Assembly (NCBI GenBank): GCA_963921195.1
Contig: OY992537.1
Span: forward strand, 175,415,021-175,479,020
Reading direction: 5' to 3'
DNA: 64,000 nucleotides
Origin: Pegoplata infirma
Lineage: Eukaryota; Arthropoda; Insecta; Diptera; Anthomyiidae
The notes beneath the pieces were generated by a model, which saw only the letters and a program-made list of their open reading frames with translations, searched no databases and was not told where the DNA came from. Numbering within the stretch: position 1 is the stretch's first letter; every line of letters begins with the position of its first letter. Of the stretch, positions 10,615-21,579 are shown piece after piece. Made by a program: the position numbers and the translations under genes.

Positions 10615-11049
10615 CCTGATTCTAGCGATGTTCGTCTGTCTGTCTGTGGAAATGGTAATCACGGCCAAAATATTTCACGGAGATGACTGAAACTTAACAT
10701 ATTTATTGGAAGTTTTCCCGAGAAGTTTGGTATTGCATTTGAGCGATATCGATTCAGCGGTTCAAAAGTTATGAACGAAAATGTAAGGACACCTAAAAAA
10801 TTTTAGTACATTCAACATAAACTAAAAATAGAAATTGCTTTAATTCGTCGAACATATTTTTTGACAAAAAAGGAAAAAAATCGCGGATTTATTTTAGCAT
10901 TTTTTTTTTTTTTCGCGGAAATTTTTTTTTAAAAAACATTTTTTTTTTTTCAAAAGTAAAAAGTAAAAAGTTTTTTACAATAATCTTTTTGAAATTGTGG
11001 AGGGTGTCACTACATTCGGCAAGGCCGAATTTAATATTTTTTCTTGTTT
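10615..11049 (+). mobile_element. DINE-1-like element, 3' portion
   Basis: Contains TCTAGCGATGTTCGTCTGTC, GAGATGACTGAAACTTAACA and the 3' terminal GTGGAGGGTG...ATTCGGCAAGGCCGAATTTA...CTTGTT. It is the reverse-orientation relative of the copy at 58432-59033. The 5' end is lost. Non-coding. Confidence 0.75.
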
Positions 11050-11059
11050 TCTTTTCTGA

Positions 11060-11215
11060 CTTTCAAAAATCCTAAACTTTGATCCTAAACTAACCACGGG
11101 TTAATTTAATTCGATTGGCCTGAAATTCGTACAACATATTAGACCTAGTAGAATAAAAATTTTCACGGACCCTTTGCCAGACAAAAAAAAATATCAGTCT
11201 ATCCCTGAGCGATTT
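11060..11215. mobile_element. Relic of the 59485-62481 foldback family, right-arm end
   Basis: Strings CAAAAATCC, AAACTTTGA, GGTTAATTTAAT, CGATTGGCCTGAAATT and TAGACCTAG parallel 62330-62450 of the large foldback. The terminal TGCCAGTCTA is decayed. A further stretch at 11895-12085, with GGCGATATCTCGAAAACC and AATAAATATGATGT, resembles the interior of the same family. Confidence 0.5.
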
Positions 11216-12570
11216 GGCGTACTCAAAAGGTGTTCCAATGACCATTACGGTGTCGTAGAACACTTAATTATCACTGCTCTATGACATCACGCCCTGGACA
11301 CTAAATTATTTGTAGGGTATATAAAATTCAATGCAGCCGATAAATATCACTCTCATGTGTTTTTATTGATGTTGCTCTTATTGTTGTTATTATCGTTGCT
11401 GCTGTAGTGTTACCATTGTTGCTGTAACTGTTGGATGTTGATGCTACAACACAACTTTGCGATAATCTCAAATCCAATAAACAATTCATTTTTAGCTGTG
11501 ATTTATGTGTTGACATGTAATCGTAACACATCCTCTTAATGAGCTCTGTTAGTATAAGGAAATTAAGGTTTCGGGTGTTCTTATTTATTTATTACTTACT
11601 TTTTGTAATATTAAAGGTACAAATATAAGTTGTTATGTTGGTATGTGTATTTATTGTATGTATGTGTTAACAGTGGTCATCATTTCGATAGCACATTTAC
11701 TTAGGACTAACTTTATACATACATGCAAAAAAATTCTACAGTAAAAGTTTTAGTAAGTAATTTCGTAACCCAAATCTACTAATAAGTTACTAATTACTAA
11801 CAGTACAGTAGTTTTTTAGTATCTTCAAAGTACTAAAATTAGTAATTTTTACTGGAAAAAAGATTTTTTGGGAATTTCTTGACAAATTTCAAGTGGCGAT
11901 ATCTCGAAAACCACCAATTTCAGAAATGTTTGAGAATTTTTTTTTTTAATTTCTTGACCGTAGGAAAAAAACTGATTTTTTTGCAAATTTGAGATAGGTA
12001 TATCACGAAAACCGTTCAACCTATTTAAGAAAGGTTTTTTTATTAGTGTACAGTGCATTAAAATAAATAAATATGATGTAATCTCAGTTAAATCAGCAGA
12101 AAACTTTGTCTAACCAACTGAAAACTTTGCTGATTTTAGCTGAGCTCTATTCCTCCAAGTAACACGTAAGTAAGTAGTTTCCTGTTAAAAATCAATTTTA
12201 ACTATGGTTAAATGAATTTGATATTTGCTATTTAAATTATCGCAACTGTATGAATAAATATGTACGTAGCTCAGATATTTTTACACACATATTGGTGAAC
12301 ATCTAGTTTTATAAATTGTTTGCATATAAATCATAGGTGTCTGAGAGACTATGAATGTTACTGTCACACAGCCGTTAACAAAGGAAGTCTTTTCCGTTGA
12401 ACATTTTGTATTTTATTTTTATTTTAAGGAGATTATATGGAAATTGTTATTAATATTCACATGTATATGACATCCCTACCTCCATTATGTTTATAAAAGA
12501 ACAATTTGATATCGTTAGCTGAAATGGAAAACCACAGGACTAACAATGGCAGATAGTGAGGGACACCTTG
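11216..12570. other. No gene seen; triplet-rich stretch and TTAGTAA-motif relic
   Basis: Positions 11360-11440 are rich in TTG/TGC/TTA triplets, which produce an artificial Asn/Ser/Thr-rich ORF on the minus strand. Positions 11730-11860 carry repeated TTAGTAA/TTACTAA motifs with A-rich edges, like a worn member of the ACAC-ended group. The rest is plain AT-rich DNA. Confidence 0.4.
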
Positions 12571-12582
12571 CCACTCTCGATA

Positions 12583-12648
12583 GGTTGAAAGTGGCTGCTG
12601 ACGTTTTACGTCAACACACGTAGACTCTGAGGTCCATTGTGATACAAT
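12583..12648 (-). mobile_element. 66-bp LOA-like LINE 3' tip with 12-bp target duplication
   Basis: GGTTGAAAGTGGCTGCTGAC, the palindrome TGACGTTTTACGTCA and TGAGGTCCATTGTGATAC match the extreme 3' end of the LINE at 28573-28650. A perfect 12-bp direct repeat CCACTCTCGATA flanks it at 12571-12582 and 12649-12660. This is a normal target-primed insertion that stopped after about 63 nt. It contains the palindrome and one AACC tail unit. Confidence 0.9.
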
Positions 12649-12764
12649 CCACTCTCGATAAATGTTTACAAATTTATTTATTATAATTTTTGCACTAAGG
12701 TAATAGAATTTTATTATTATTAATACAATTTTTTGTATAAATATATTCTCTTTATAAAAATATA

Positions 12765-14646
12765 TGGGCATTCCATGTCAAATCAGACACATTGAATATT
12801 TTTTTTTTTAGATTTTCCCAATTTGTTGACAGTTTTTAGTAACCTTCGCAAATTCCTTCGTAGTAAATTTTCAGATTTTTTTGATGACCCGTTCAAAAGA
12901 TATCGAATTTTTAAAAATTTGTAGTTTGTTCCTTTACTCAAACTTCTTTTACTCATAACTTCTTCAATAATGATCCAAATTGCAAATGTTTTTTTTTTCA
13001 AAATTTTTGTTTTTTTTACGTACTTTTAAAAAAAAATCCAGAAAAATTCTTAAAAGTGCTCTAGTATGCGATTTTTGAGTTTTAAAATTTAAATCTCATT
13101 TTTGAAAATGTATGTACTCTTGATTTTTTGAAATTTTTTGGTGTAAAACTTCTATCGATTCTACAAATTTTGTGCCCAGTAGGATCGTGGGATAACGGTT
13201 ATTACTATTTTTTAAAATTTTTTGAAAAAGTTTTATTGAAATTTTCCAATCTTAAAATCATTTCTACTGCCCCAATGATGCGTCATAGAGGGGTCATTTC
13301 CAAGACCGACCCCCAATAATTTTTACGTCTAAACAGTTCTTCGGAACAATCAAATACCCTATCTCCAATTTCTAAGGTGGCTCCCACACAAAATGACATT
13401 TTTTAAAATTTGCTCCAAGCGCTCTAACTGCCCTACGTGTGCCCTAAGAGCAATAAAATGTATGACCAACCCACAATATTTTTTTAGTCCAACCATTTTC
13501 TCTGAACACACCTACCCTCTATCTAAGGCGGTCCCCATACAATTTTTTTTATTTTTTGTAAATTTGTTTTATTTAATCAGCTTCTACCGGTCCAATGTCC
13601 GAGAGTGGCCATTAGTGAGACCAACCCCCATTTATTTTTACAATCCAACATTTTTGTGGTTGGTCTCCGGTAGAAGCCGAATCAATAAAACAAATTTACA
13701 AAAAAATAAAAAAAATTGTATGGGGACCGCCTTAGATAGAGGGTAGGTGTGTTCAGAGAAAATGGTTGGACTAAAAAAATATTGTGGGTTGGTCATACAT
13801 TTTATTGCTCTTAAGGCACACGTAGGGCAGTTAGAGCGCTTGGAGCAAATTTTAAAAAATGTCATTTTGTGTGGGAGCCACCTTAGAAATTGGAGTTGAA
13901 GATAGAGGGTAGGTGTTTTCAGAGAAAATGTTTGGACTAAAAAAATATTGTGGGTCGGTCATATATTTTATTGCTCTAAGGGCATTCGTAGGGCAGTTAG
14001 AGCGGTTGGAGCAAATTTTAAAAAAGTCATTTTGTGTGGGAGCCCCCTTAGAAATTAAAGATAGGGTATTAGTTTGTTCCGAAGAAATATTTAGACGTAA
14101 AAATTAATGGGGGTCGGTCTTGGAAATGACCCCTCTATGATTCACCATTGGAGCAGTAGAAATGATTTTAAGATTGGAAAATTACTATCAAATTTTTTCA
14201 AAAAATTTAAAAAATTAGTAATAATCGTTATCCCACAATCCTACTGGGCAAAAAATTTGTAGAATAGATAGAATTTTTACACAAAAAAATTTCGAAAAAA
14301 TCAAAGAGTACATACATTTTCAAAAATGAGATTTAAATTTTAGAACTTAAAAATCGCATACTAGAGCGCTTTTAAGAATTTTTCTCGATTTTTTTTAAAA
14401 AGTACGTAAAAAAACAAAAATTTTGAAAAAAAAAATTGCAATTTGGACCATTATTGAAGAAGTTATGAGTAAAAGACCTTTGAGTAAAGGAACAAACTAC
14501 CAATTTTAAAAAATTCGATATCTTTTGAAAAAAATCTGAAAATTTACCACGAAGGAGTTTTTGAAGGGTACTTAAAACTGTCAACAAATTGGAAAAATCT
14601 AAAAAAAAAATTATTCAAAGTGTCCGATTTGACATGGAATGCCCCA
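12765..14646. mobile_element. Palindromic element, GGCATTCCATGTC ends, TA flanks
   Basis: The left end is TGGGCATTCCATGTCAAATC and the right end is its near complement (GATTTGACATGGAATGCCCCA), with TA on both sides. The arms stay complementary over most of the length and meet near 13640. The inner arms (about 13490-13600 and 13640-13760) are nearly identical, so a matching ORF appears on each strand. The right arm has an extra duplicated segment of about 150 bp (13890-14050 repeating 13740-13890). No coding function. Confidence 0.8.
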
Positions 14647-14648
14647 TA

Positions 14649-15842
14649 TATATACACGCCCACAAAAGGGAGCGGACCAAAAAATGCAAAAATCGCGGAC
14701 AACCACGAATTCGGACAACCATTTAATATGGGTTGTGGTTTCTCCTACCAAAAACCAATACCGAAGTTGTGTAATCTTGCATTTTAGCTAACGATGTGCG
14801 ACTATATATTTATTAAGCATAAACTTTATTTATTACTAAACATTTTATGATTAATAGAAATTTCAACTGTTTTGAAATTATCAAAAAATTTGTTAAAATT
14901 AAATTATTTATTAAATAATAAAATATTTGAGAAATTGCTTGTTATGTTTTTTTGAAACATGTTTGTTATTTGGAAAAATATTAAAGATTACTACAGCTCG
15001 AGGTCTTTTTTTTTTTAAATATGTAGTACTTTTAAAACTCTTTGATGATTGTATTTTTCTGCCTGGGTGGCGATGTCATTGGAGCAATGACCATAAATCA
15101 TAAATTTTGAAAAATTTTCAAAAACCGGACTTTTTTTTTTTAAATCTCGGACAGTCAAAATTTTTGATAATTTTTTGCCCTTTGGAAGTGTTTAAAAGCA
15201 AAAAAAAAATTTTCAAAGTTTCGAAAATTTTTGAAAATTTTTAACAAAAATGTTTGGCATTTTTGTGAACAGGACTAATTTTGTGAACAGGACTTATTTT
15301 CTAAATTTTCTATAACCTTAATTTTATTAATAGATAAACTTTATACTTATCGGTTACAATTAATGTATCTTTTATTAAGTCATAATTTTGTTTCTTTTCT
15401 TTTCAGGTAATTTTTAAAACTAATTTTCTAAAGGATGTATTTTAAATACCTTTTTAGTAAAAGCAAGTACACTTAAAATAAAATATCTGTTTAATCAACA
15501 AAAAAAAAAATTACCGCATAGACACCAAGTCAAAGTCATATGTGATTTGTTGAAATGAAAATCTGATTTAAGCTGAAAAAGATTAATTTTTCAAATTTTG
15601 ATAAACTTTTATTAAAAATATATTTTTTTTATTTGACCTTTAAAATACTATATTTGATTAGGTTTATTCTAGCTCGAGGTAATTTTTCTTTACTTTTTAC
15701 AAACATGATATTCTCATAGAATAATTTTCAAGATTTTTTTTCGTTTTAAATTTATTTATGTTTGTCGTCTTTTGCACGACTTTGCCAACATTTGTTTCGA
15801 TCTCGTCAAGATCTTGTCAAGACTATTGAACAACATATAATA
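14649..15842. other. AT-rich DNA with a DINE scrap, no gene
   Basis: CACGCCCACAAAAGGGAGCGG at 14656 resembles the interior of the DINE copy at 61370. Positions 15605-15790 resemble 5105-5240 (TTTATTCTAG, GAGGNNN, TTTTTAATTTATT). Nothing coding is seen. Confidence 0.45.
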
Positions 15843-17033
15843 GCAAATCCATGGGAAATTTAACTGACGGATCACCGATTTTGTTTATATTTCGTTATTT
15901 GATAGAGCTTCGTAAATGATTAAAAACCAGTCGTACGAAAAAACTTATAAAAACAAAACTATGAAAATTTAAAATTTTTTAAAAAAAAATTTTTCTTTTC
16001 AAATATTGCAAAAAAAAAAAAATTAAAACAATATTTTTGTTTTAAAGTTTAAATGCCGTTTTAACGTTGTTAAAATTTCAGAGAGGTGTTTTTTCGTATG
16101 ACTGAGCAATAAATTTTCAAAATTTTGTTAGAAATAGAAATATTTGATTTTTTTTCAAAATTTTGGCAAAAAATCAAATAGTTGGCTCTGGACAGTTTTT
16201 TTTTCTGCTTTTTTACTCGAAACCCGTTGGTTGTACCAAACAACTTTCTGTGATAATATTGTTGATAAAATTTTTAAATTTAGAAACAAAAAAAAATCAA
16301 AAAAAATTTAACAAAAATTTTTTAAAACATTACACTGTGCTACAAAAGACCAAAAATAATTTATGCAGGGGTTCTCATATGATAATTCGGGTTGGTTGGA
16401 GTCCATAGAGTACTGATATACTCATAGGTTTTCTGGATCACTTCGTTAAGTACGTTTTTTATTGGCAAATGTGTTGAAAAACGGAAATTCTTAAATTACA
16501 ATTTTAAAAAATTATTACTTTGTTAGTTTGCAACCGATTTTCGATTTTATGGATTTGTTTTAAAGGTATAGGTCTTATCTTTCAAACAAAACAAAAATAT
16601 TAAAAATCGATCAAGAATTGGCTGAGCTACGATCGCTTAAGTAAAAAAAAACCGAATTTTTTGAAAAATTTGTCATATTCTTTACACTCTAAGTTGAAAG
16701 TGCATCATTAAACAATTTTTTTGAATTTTTTGTAAAAAAGTATAGTAAAGTAGCTTTCCAAAACACCAAAAAACATAACAATCGGTTTAAAAATGAATGA
16801 GTTATGCTAAGTTTTGTGATAGGGCATTTTTAATTTTTTTCAGAAACGCTTGTAATTCAAGCATTATTCATAAATCTTGTTACTAGTAGTAATTTTATGC
16901 GCATATGCATATAAACTAGAGATGGGAACGTTATTAGATTTGTGCGTGATTCACACGTGATCAGAAGTGAGCGTGATTGAAAATTAATTTTACTCACGTG
17001 GTTGTTAGTGAGTGTCAGTGTGAGTGGAATAAA

Positions 17034-17945
17034 AACAAGTAAGAAAATTATAGTCGGTCAAGACCGACCATATAATACCCTACACCAAGGTTTCCCGGAA
17101 AATGGGTCCCATGGATCGATTAGATCTATATGTTGTAAAACCTTTAATAAGTGAAGAAAACACTCACAAATCAAATTTGAGTGAAATAGGCTTCTATTTG
17201 TTGACAATAAATCGCTTTAACTGAATATCGGGCAAAATTTTCACAAGGGGCCTGAGTCCAAAACTGGTCCGATGATTATCAGGTTTGATAAGGTTATTTA
17301 AGTACGCGTTTAACATACACAAACAAAATTTTAATTAAATATTTTCTATTTTCATGAAATTTGAGACATTTATGTGAAAATCGGGAAGGTGGTTTGTATG
17401 GGGGCTACAAGAAGAACTGGTCCGATTTCTTTGAAATTCGGAATGATGATATGTGAAGACAAAACATGTTTACCATCAAAATTTCAAAGCGATACCTTCT
17501 ACAATACGGTTATTAGAGTCATTTGAGCCAAAACTAAAGAGGACCTTTGTATGGGGGCTAGGTCTAAATATGGACCGATTTTTTCCAATTTCAATAGGCT
17601 TCGTCCTTGGGCCAAGAGAGACTTAAGTTTCAAATTTCAAGTCAATTGATTAAAAATTGCGACCTGTATCGTGTTTACACCGTTTACATGGACAGACAGA
17701 CAGACGGACGGACGGACGGACGGACGGACGGACAGACGGACGGACGGACGGACGGACGGACGGACGGACGGACGGACGGACGGACGGACAGACGGACGGA
17801 CGGACGGACATCGCTAAATCGACTCAAAAAGTGATTCTGAGTCGATCGGTATACTTAAAGGTGGGTCTAGGACCAATATTTCGGGTAGTTACAAACATCA
17901 GCACAAACTCATTATACCCTGTACCACAGTGTGGTGTAGGGTATA
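17034..17945 (-). mobile_element. DINE-1-like element, complete, minus orientation
   Basis: Starts with the complemented 3' terminus AACAAGTAAGAAAATTATAG, followed by the subterminal hairpin GGTCAAGACCGACC. It contains the tetranucleotide array and ends with the complemented 5' end GTGGTGTAGGGTATA. The other arm of the surrounding palindrome (23420-23445) lacks it and reads straight through an A-run, giving an empty site. Helentron-derived DINE elements are non-coding and rely on Helentron proteins. Confidence 0.85.
17691..17811. repeat. (GGAC/AGAC)n tetranucleotide array
   Basis: About 30 units of GGAC with scattered CAGA interruptions, in the variable core of the DINE element. The array translates as RTDGRTDG-type ORFs in two frames, which are not genes. 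Confidence 0.95.
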
Positions 17946-18979
17946 AAAATGGGCGTGTCAGTTACTTCCAAATCCTATTTATAATTTTTTGGGTTTGTTT
18001 AAAAAATATCAGTGTTACTTCTTAAACAAAAAAATATTGTGAATCGGTTGAAAACTGGCTAAGGTGCGCTTGTTTAAGTAAAAAACCTTTTTTGAAGAGT
18101 TATACCTGCAACATTTTTATGACGAAAAACATTTGACATTTTTGAAACGAAATTGGTAAAATTGTGGGATCATTTGATGGAAATTTTACCTGTTTATAAA
18201 TATACGTATGAGGCATTCCACACCAAATGTTCAGCGAAAAAAAAAACATGTGAACCGTAAATTTTTAAATGGGTTGTATGGATAGCCATGTGAGGCATTC
18301 CACACCAACTGTTCCACTACAAGAAAACCATAGTGGTTTCAATGGGATATCAAAAATAAAATTTAAGTTTTTTTCAAAAAGTGGGCGTTGTAGGCGTGGT
18401 CAAATATTAAAAATATCAAACTTTTTTGCCTGAGTATTTATTCACGATCACGCACGCTAATGAAAGAAAAAAATATTCAAGCACGATATTTTATTTTACT
18501 CACGCTCACGTGAACATCGTGACCGTAACTTATTTTTTTCTACTCACGTGTGCGTGAATGAGCGTGAGCAAAATAAAATATCGTGCGTGACTAAATTTTT
18601 TCTTTCATAAGCGTGCGTAATCGTTATTAAAAACTCACTCACGCTACCATCGCTTCTTAAAATATTTTTTAAGTATTGATACACTCCGCATCATAACTAT
18701 AGCCGCATTGCATTTTTCGGTTTGTTTAATGTTCAAGAAGTATTTTTATGAAACCTATTATGGTATATTACAGTATTATAACAGTTCTCTTGTTTTTGTA
18801 AATTTGAGCCATAAGCTGTTTGAATTGAGAAAACGGCGATCAATAACTGTATTTGTCAGTGTTTCATAACTATAGCCGCATTTCAATAAAATCAGTTGAA
18901 ATGAGTTCAAGTCACAGTTTCGTGGCCAAATTAATTTTTTTTTTGGTAAAATTCGTTCCTCTATTAATTTTTAAACAAA

Positions 18980-19830
18980 ATGCCACGTGGTAAATTTTTA
19001 AATGAAGTCGAACAAGTGAGAGTGTTACATTCGGCTGTGCCGAATCTTTTATACCCTCCGAAATGTAAAAAAAAATCCAGGGGCGTTTTTTTGGGAGGGG
19101 GGCGGTTCGTGGGAGACGTTAGGGGGCACCTTCCCCTTGCGATTTTGAACTTCTTCTGAGATAAGAATGTTGCATTTGCTTACCAAAAGTACAAAAAACT
19201 CTGCAAAAAATGCGTTTTTTCTTGTGTTGGTTTAGTTCTCCAAGGGGGAACTTTTTTCCCCTTTGTCCGATTTTGCCAATTTCCGAATTTAACCTGCCTA
19301 GGAATATAAGACATATTCGTGCCAAACTTCGGAAGTCTAGCTCTTTTATTTTGGACTGTATCGTGTCCTCTACACACGGACAGACGGAAAGACGGACAGA
19401 CGGACGGACGGACGTCGCTAGAATGTCTTAGAATCGATCACTGATCAATAAAATATATACTTTATGGGGCCTAGACCGATATTTCGATGCGCTACACACG
19501 GAATGACAAAGTGAGTGTACCCCCATACTGTGATTGGAGGGTATAAAAAGTCAAAATTTTAGCCTTTTTAGAAAGTGGTTTAAGTTATCGCGAAATTGGA
19601 CGAAAAATTAAGCGATCTGACAAAGTTATCCGAAATTTTGTAAAAAATAAAAGTGGATACGGGATGAACAAATCAGGGGGTCGAAAAAAAAGCTATCTGA
19701 GAGAGATCAACGCCGTATTATTAACGCTGCTAGCAATTCTATGAAAACTCTTTCGCAGATTGGTAATGAATGCGGCTTGAATGTGTCCAATTCTACAAAA
19801 AGTAGAGTCTTAAAGGAGTCTGGAACGATA
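18980..19830 (+). pseudogene. Tc1-like transposase N-terminal domain, split by DINE
   Basis: The frame opens at 18980 with MPRGKFLNEVE and breaks at 19011 for the DINE. It resumes at about 19552 with KILAF-type sequence reading LSYREIGRKIKRSDKVIRNF, a paired-like helix-turn-helix. After a one-base shift it continues with RDQRRIINAASNS and LSQIGNECGLNVS, the second helix-turn-helix of Tc1 transposases. There is no catalytic DDE domain. The frameshift and the missing C-terminus make it dead. It would have bound the terminal repeats. Confidence 0.75.
19011..19550 (-). mobile_element. DINE-1-like element inserted in Tc1 relic
   Basis: Begins AACAAGTGAGAGTGTTACAT with hairpin TTCGGCTGTGCCGAA. It contains a short GACGGACG array at 19377-19415, then TCGCTAGAATGTCTTAGAAT and ends with TTGGAGGGTATA. 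It lies between GAAGTCGAA and GTCAAAATTTTAG, which are adjacent in the mirror half of the host element (19930-19960). It is the same subtype as 61129-61842. Confidence 0.85.
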
Positions 19831-19976
19831 ACAAGACTTTTATTTTTTACAAAATTTCGGATAACTTTGTCAGATCGCTTAATTTTTCGGTTAATTTCGC
19901 GATAAATTAAACCACTTTCTAAAAAGGCTAAAATTTTGCCTTTTTCGACTTCATATAAAAATTTACCATGTGGCAT
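19820..19976 (-). pseudogene. Inverted copy of the Tc1-like transposase N-terminus
   Basis: On the minus strand a frame starts at 19976 with MPHGKFLYEVEKGKILAFLE and continues through YREINRKIKRSDKVIRNFVK before joining unrelated sequence. It is the mirror copy of the left half of the element and lacks the DINE, so it shows the uninterrupted sequence. Confidence 0.75.
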
Positions 19977-20549
19977 TTTATTTAAAAATTAATAGAGGAA
20001 CGAATTTTACCAAAAAAAAAATAATTTGGCCACGAAACTTTGACTTGAACTCATTTTAACTGATTTTATTGAAATGCGGCTATAGTTATGAAACACTGAG
20101 AAATACAGTTATAGGTCGCCGTTTTCTCAATTCAAACAGCTGATGGCTCAAATTTACAAAAACAAGAGAACTGTTATAACACTGTAATATACCATAATAG
20201 GTTTCATAAAAATACTTCTTAAACATTAAATAAACCGAAAAATGCAATGCGGCTATAGTTATGATGCGGAGTGTATTACTCATACGCACACGTTTTTTTT
20301 GAATTTTGATTTTTCGAAAACAAGACAAAACAAATCTCTAAAAATTTCAGATCAGATAGAAAATTCCTTTAACTTTATTTTAAAAAAATTAAAAACAAAT
20401 AAAATTGCGGCATGTTTTTTGATAAATAAAGTTTAAGTTTAAATTTAAAAAATTCAGAACTTCTTCTGCAAATGTTCCAATTTTTATTTTTTTTAATTGA
20501 TAGCCCATTCAAAAATCTATAAACAGCTTTTGTCATTAAGACTTTACTG

Positions 20550-21031
20550 CAATGGTTCCCAACCTTTGATTCTCGCCCCACTGGGGGGCAATTTTAATGT
20601 TTCAGGGGGGCAACGAGCAAATTTTTAAGATTTTTTTTGTTAAATAAACTAAAAAAAAATTAATTTTAGCGTCCAACCTGAATCAAATTACGTCGCGTAA
20701 GGCGTAACGCCCAATAATTTTTCGGTTCTTATATTTAAATGTGAGTTACCTAAATCAAACGGACGTAAAAATTTTAAATTTAATGTGTTTGTTTTTGTTT
20801 TTTTTTTACGTCTTGCGCTACGCATTTGATTCTGGTTCGACCCTTAGTTAAATTATTAAATAGATTGTTGAAACTTTTTCTAAAAACTTTGTTTAAGTGA
20901 TGATTTTAACAAAAAGTTTGCTTAACCACAAGTAAATTTTGAATTTTAAATTTTTCTTAAGTGTAGGGGGGACATTGTAGTTTTTTTAACTTAAAAGTGG
21001 GGCATGGCGCAAAAAAGGTTGGGAACCATTG
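20550..21031. mobile_element. hAT-type MITE copy 1, exact 8-bp duplication
   Basis: The ends are CAATGGTTCCCAACCTTT and the complement. The flanking duplication CTTTACTG is perfect (20542-20549 and 21032-21039). Length 482 bp. It is nearly identical, in opposite orientation, to 24965-25447. The 8-bp duplication and CA(A/G)TGGTTCCCAACC end are typical of hAT MITEs. No ORF. Confidence 0.9.
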
Positions 21032-21579
21032 CTTTACTGTGTTTCATTTAATTTGCATAAATATTGAAGTAAAGATGCTTAGGCAAAAAAGTTAGATATT
21101 TTCAATTTTTGACCACGCCTACAAGGCCCACTTTCTGAAAAAACTTAAATTTTATTCTTGTTATTTAATAGTACCCTAAGAGCGAATACTTTGAAAATGA
21201 TTTCATATTGACACGAAACAACTTTTTTTTTTGCTGAACATTTGGTGTGGAATGCCTCATATATGGAGCTAAGAAAATTACGTTTTTGGTTGTTCAATTT
21301 TTCAAAAACTGGGCTAAGGTGGCGTGGTCAAATATTGGAAAAATGGTCAAGTTTGCGTCAAGTTGCCTTGTTTAAATATATATCAAATAAAAACGAAATG
21401 CACCAAAATCTCAAAAATTTACATTCTTGTATAGTTTGGTATCGGCTATCGATTAAAATTTTTTTGGAAAATTTTCAGAACCCGTTCTGAAATTTTCCAT
21501 TTTTAAAAAAGTCAATTTATAAAAAATCCTGCCCCTTTTGTTTTTTTTTTTGTAATTTTTTTTTTAAAGATTAGATGTT

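Larger units (their letters stand above)
18682..20273. mobile_element. Tc1-like transposon with IR/DR ends, rearranged, TA flanks
   Basis: The ends read CACTCCGCATCATAACTATA and the complement, flanked by TA (18680-18681 and 20274-20275). A second copy of TCATAACTATAGCCGCAT lies about 180 bp inside each end (18866 and near 20070). This is the IR/DR layout known from Sleeping Beauty and Minos-type elements. Both halves carry the same 5' part of a transposase in inverted orientation, so the right half is an inverted duplicate of the left. A DINE is inserted at 19011-19550. Not autonomous. Confidence 0.85.
18291..21259. mobile_element. Second foldback of the GAGGCATTCCACACC family, nested
   Basis: Left end TGAGGCATTCCACACCAACTG and right end CATTTGGTGTGGAATGCCTCA sit inside the outer copy. 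Matching inner strings are AAAAAGTGGGCGTTGTAGGCGTGGTCAAATATT at left and GACCACGCCTACAAGGCCCACTTT at right. Positions 18440-18660 hold a palindrome with TCACGCTCACGTGA motifs. It carries the Tc1 element and an hAT MITE. Confidence 0.65.

Noticed and set aside
11328..11531. Asn/Ser/Thr-rich ORF on the minus strand
   Set aside because: Produced by TTG/TGC/TTA triplet runs; no homology features.
13393..13865. Matching ORFs on both strands (MTFFKICSKRSNCPTCALRA)
   Set aside because: Both arise because the two arms of a palindromic element are nearly identical; the frame runs through the turn and has no domain.
17607..18025. ORFs with long RTDGRTDG repeats
   Set aside because: They are translations of the GGAC tetranucleotide array of a DINE element in two frames; not proteins.
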